This document shows, piece by piece, positions 60,705 through 64,000 of a DNA stretch of 64,000 nucleotides (the first letter of the stretch is position 1; each line of letters starts with the position of its first letter). Location of the stretch: assembly GCA_006503475.1 (NCBI GenBank), contig RSEH01000184.1, forward strand, positions 31,277-95,276. The letters are read 5' to 3'. The DNA comes from Stentor roeselii. Lineage: Eukaryota; Ciliophora; Heterotrichea; Heterotrichida; Stentoridae. The notes under the pieces are model-generated. The model did no database searches. It had not been told where the DNA came from and was given only the letters and a program-made list of their open reading frames with translations. Both the position numbers and the translations under genes were made by a program.

Positions 60705-60989
60705 CTATTTATTCAAACCTCTCGGGTCTTGTCCAGCTTTAGCATTTTTTTCTTTTTCAGCTTTTTCTTTTTCTTCTTGTTCTTTTCTTTGTCTATCTTG
60801 TTCTATCTTTCTTTGTCTTTCCTCTTCTAAATTTCTGAGTCTTTCTTGTTCTTCTCATTCTTTTCTTTGCCTTTCTTGTTCTATCTGCCGAAGCCTTTCT
60901 TGTTCTTTTCTTTTTCTCTCTTCTTCTTCTTGACAGACTCAAAAGTTAAACTGATTCTCTAAATTTATCAAGTCATTATTTAATTTCTT
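60705..60989 (-). pseudogene. Glu/Arg/Lys-rich coiled-coil frame with two in-frame TGA codons
   Basis: Read on the minus strand, the frame is open to a TAG at 60705-60707 if two TGA codons are passed. Flanks read FNF-TGA-VCQEEEERKRK and RQRKE-TGA-EEQERLR; after the second the frame gives LEEERQRKIEQDRQRK and ends GQDPRGLNK. Composition is plainly coding (charged heptads). The upstream start is not visible. Under the standard code it is a broken gene; see the finding on TGA codons. Confidence 0.5.
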
Positions 60990-61179
60990 ACTTATAATAA
61001 ATACTTAAACTCACATTTCTAATCAGGCAAATAAGTTTATTCTACTGATTAAAAAGAAGTTCAAATAATTTTTTAGATTTTTTTCGAAGATCAACAATGA
61101 AGATGTTGATAATTCTTAGAATTTTAAAACATAAAACCATCATTCTCAAGTATTTATATATATATTAAAATTAAGTCCA

Positions 61180-62655
61180 TCATTTTCTGGAACTTGAAAT
61201 CGAAATCTCAGACGTGGCCACTTCAGTAAACGAACTCCTTGGAGTTTCAATAATAGCTGTAAACCGAACAAGTGGTAAGTCGTCTGATCAGTCAACTGTT
61301 AAAACGCGAGAAACTGGAAGTAATCTTCAGGCAAAAGCCGAGATTCTGGGAGTGTAACTGGGTATTGATTCTCTGCCACATTCAGTCGTACCTTCCAGAG
61401 ACTGAAAATCGTTAAGAACTCAAGAAGTAGTCGCAGACCCCGGCCTCTAATTCGCAGTGAAAAAGATGATTCTTCAAAAAGCTCTGAAGTGTGAAGTTTT
61501 AAAGGCAAGCATCTCAAACAACCCTTAGAAGTCTCGAGTTAATCAAAAACACCAAGGGCCTCGACGAAGCCCGAGCCAAGGCATTCTGAGGAGCACTCTT
61601 CCTATCCTCAGCAAAAGAAGTCAGCGAAGAGGTCAAAAGTCAATTCACAGCTGGTCGACTTACAGGTATTCCTCTGAACCTCTTCTTACACAGTTCCTTT
61701 AACTCGCTCAGTGACCGACCGATCGTAAGGCCGCGCTGAGGTGTTTCATGGGATCAGAGCCTGAAGATCACTTCTTTTGAATCGCGAACATCAACAAGGC
61801 ACTTGAATTTTTAAGGAAGATCCCGAAAGTCAGTTCAATGTTTTCGTGGAGCTCGGCTGAAATTCATGAAGGAGCGAAGAGCATAAAAGAAACTTCTACA
61901 TGAATCGGCACCTTCTTGGGTAGAAGCAACTTTGCCTTGAGAACTTGAGACATGTGAAAAGTGTGGAAACAGTTTGACCGTGTTTCTGTCACTAGTTCCA
62001 TGAAAAGTCTCATGAGCAGTGGGTTAAAGCCTTGGGACTTGAGCAGTTCGTTGTTTCTCACTCTGATCCGAAATATAGTAAATCGAGTTGTTTTTAATGA
62101 AGTGGTTGAAGAGGTCTTACAGCACAAGACCATGCATTATATGAAGCCATGAATGAGGCATAGATTTGGATATAATGAATAGAGGCTTGAAACTCATCAA
62201 AAATTAAATCAGTCCGAGTGAGAAGTTTAATAATCGGCTTAATGATCGGCATGAGTTGGTCTGGGCTGTGCTTTGGGAACTCATGAATCATAATCGGTCT
62301 TATGCTGGTTGTTATGATGCTTTTGGAACGAAAAGTCTGGAAGACTCGTTGCTCAGATGGATTGAGTCGTAAAACTACTGCCTCTTAGGTTACTACGATT
62401 TTAGGACTTACTCTCAATTTTAGGAATAGGGTACTGCTTGAAAATTTGGTTTGTCTTGCACTGCCGCAGAAAAGGTTTGAAATTATTAAGAATCCTCAGA
62501 CTGTACATGCTGCTTTGTTGATTATTAGAAGGGCTTTGAATTTTTTAAGAATGAGGAGAGGATGAGTTAGAAATATACCTGGAAGGAAAAAGAAATACAT
62601 CATGAGGGCTTGATTGGTAGGGAATTAGTGGCATGCAGTTTTAAGTATGTGAATA
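61180..62655 (+). pseudogene. Broken gene with multiple in-frame TGA codons
   Basis: About 1.5 kb of coding-like sequence, higher in GC than its flanks, in several frames. Longest pieces: LIKNTKGLDEARAKAF-TGA-GALFLSSAKE (61535-61720), FMGSEPEDHFF-TGA-IANINKALEFLRKIPK through WKQFDRVSVTSSMKSLMSS to VVFNEVVEEVLQHK (61745-62150), then LVWAVLWELMNHNRSYAGC (about 62255-62370), RVLLENLVCLALPQKRFEII onward (62427-62650). At least two frameshifts and a few TAA/TAG also occur. No family recognised; the LVWAVLWELM segment is faintly calponin-homology-like. Confidence 0.55.
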
Positions 62656-62784
62656 ATTAGGATTTGGAATATGTCAAATTTTTTCATTTCAAAGAGGTTG
62701 ATTATTATTAATTAATTGAATTGGAAATAAACTTAATTAATATTTATAACAATTAAGATGTTAATTCATATAAAATATCTCTAT

Positions 62785-63232
62785 TCACCCAACCACTTGC
62801 CAATAATTTCGATTTACTAAAAGACCTTCACCGATTCACAGACGGTATCCCTGTGAAAAGCATTCAATCCCAAAGGTCTTATTTGGGACATCGCTTCTCT
62901 CAAGCAGAATTATAGCCAGTTGCTCAAGAGATGCCTCCAAATCGTAACTTAAAGATGATCCATGCGATAAAGGCTGGTAGAAAGGTCTGAATATCAGCCA
63001 CTCCAGTCTATCATGCAAGACCATTTCTGAGTTCAAGTCCGGTGAAAGCTATGCGAAATAATTTCAGTGATCGAGAGACACGAGTTGGAAGGTTTCCATC
63101 GATCAGCGAAGACCTCAGCAGTAGCCCTTGCGTACATACGCAAACTTTAGACCTTCTATACAAAATAGCCTCCTCTCTAAACAAGTTCATGTACCTAGAT
63201 GGCCAGATCTTAAACAGCACGGAAAAGTGATC
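62785..63232 (+). pseudogene. Second broken frame with in-frame TGA codons
   Basis: A frame of about 145 codons runs LFTQPLANNFDLLKDLHRFT to KFMYLDGQILNSTEK, interrupted by one TAG (near 62910) and two TGA (KV-TGA-ISATP near 62990 and EK-TGA-SC at 63228). The pieces are coding-like. Relationship to the preceding broken gene is unknown. Confidence 0.4.
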
Positions 63233-63795
63233 ATGTCTCTGCTGGAAGCAATAATCATCTTGAAGCTTGATTATGAAATCAATGTCTAGTTCTAGGTTAA
63301 ATCGTCACAAGAATTTGATCAAAGAAGTCAGGGATGATATAGGGCAAGGCTGATCCGTATGTCTATCCAAAGAAATGATTCTCTTTTCATGATTCTTGAT
63401 TTATTTTTCATTTGAGATGGATAAGACATTAGATTCAGCTAATTCGATGATCAAACAAGAACTAAGTATTTTTTCAATCTTTTATTGTGAGAAAAGCTAG
63501 GCATTACTATATTATCTTCAAAGATCGAGTATATGATATTTGTAGGACTTAAAATATCTCAATGAGTTAGTTAAAAGAGGAAGAAAATGAAAGAGAAATG
63601 CTCGAAGTTAAAGAAATCTATTAATTACTAACTAAAGAGAGTAGCCTGTTAGGCTATAGCTACACTCAGGGTACCGGCTCAGCCATTTTTTTGTCTCTGA
63701 TTTTTGGGGATCGCAGGTGTAAAACTCTGACCTTTTAGTTTCGAGGTTCAAAATATTCACTATGTAGATGATACAGACTTCTATATCCCTTACCT
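63233..63795. other. AT-rich right flank
   Basis: No gene seen. A small perfect hairpin TAGCC-TGTTA-GGCTA lies at about 63646-63660; its role is unknown. Confidence 0.4.
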
Positions 63796-63945
63796 AAATG
63801 TAGGTTACTCCCTTCGATGTAGGTTACCAACTTCGTTGTAGGTTACCAACTTCGTTGTAGGTTACTATCTTCGTTGTAGGTTACTAAGTCCTTCATTGTA
63901 GGTTACGATCTTCGTTGTAGGTTACAATCTTTTTCGAAGATTACC
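63796..63945. repeat. 19-bp tandem repeat array
   Basis: GTAGGTTAC recurs at 63800, 63819, 63838, 63857, 63876, 63898 and 63917: a 19-bp period with one 22-bp step, unit TTCGTTGTAGGTTACYAAC-like. The last part (63937 on) is degenerate. Non-coding. Confidence 0.9.
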
Positions 63946-64000
63946 TCAATATTGATTACAAAAAAAACAATATTTTCCATCGTTGGAAAATAAGAGTTCT

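Noticed and set aside
62836-63220. Short minus-strand frames at the right end
   Set aside because: They are antisense to the broken plus frame, which has better composition.
1-64000. UGA read as Trp in the whole window (Blepharisma-like code)
   Set aside because: Long conserved genes (flippase, Rpt2, AAT, channel) have no in-frame TGA and use TGG for every Trp; TGA ends some genes. Only the right end, and perhaps 54.4-55.2 kb, behaves otherwise.

Overview
The window looks like macronuclear DNA of a heterotrich ciliate close to Stentor. Genes are short, mostly intronless and tightly packed on both strands, in AT-rich DNA. All three stop codons act as stops in the long conserved genes, whose tryptophans are TGG throughout. 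Two genes are certainly, and a third probably, interrupted by introns of exactly 15 nt (GTA...AG). The contents are typical of a ciliate: kinases, EF-hand kinase, cyclic-nucleotide proteins, PG-repeat (ciliary) protein, and a Cys-rich surface protein. Stretches reading TAACACCC/GGGTGTTA match the 8-nt telomere repeat I recall for heterotrichs. The genus is inferred, not proven.

Layout. 1-8.4 kb: P4-ATPase flippase (cut by the left edge), a small unknown gene, a VTA1-like ESCRT gene with a repeat linker, a CDPK, and an unknown 487-aa gene. 8.4-13.2 kb: AT-rich DNA carrying three tandem paralogues of an unknown family. 13.2-18.96 kb: secreted GDPD with five decayed copies of its 5' end, a HIT-like protein without its active site, secreted S1/P1 nuclease, a 76-aa ubiquitin-like protein lacking the GG tail, a PG-repeat protein, a TMEM69-like membrane protein and one unknown. 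19.8-31 kb: PHD-zinc finger protein, TLC-domain protein, proteasome Rpt2, an unknown, a DYRK kinase, two small unknowns, and an SLC22-like transporter. 31-37 kb: cNMP-binding protein, coiled-coil protein, aspartate aminotransferase, CUE/CCCH/RING protein. 37-48.6 kb: kinase, BI-1 family protein, EAG/CNG-like channel, two putatively acylated small proteins, an unknown, coiled-coil protein, CK1-like pseudokinase. 48.7-60 kb: more AT-rich, with RBR ligase, SABATH-type methyltransferase, trypsin-like protease, a broken ORF region and a 1377-aa LamG/Cys-rich membrane protein. 60.7-64 kb: no intact gene under the standard code; broken reading frames with many in-frame TGA codons, then a 19-bp tandem repeat.

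There is no operon logic. Neighbouring genes often start head to head with 5-36 bp between the ATGs, and most start codons sit in an A/T motif of the form ATAAATG. Several genes concern membranes and ubiquitin (flippase, VTA1, Rpt2, RBR, Ubl, CUE/RING), but I see no physical sign that they form one system. The most unusual items are the ubiquitin-like protein without a conjugatable tail, the HIT protein without its histidines, the three-paralogue unknown family, the repeat array with telomere-like motifs, and the TGA-rich right end.
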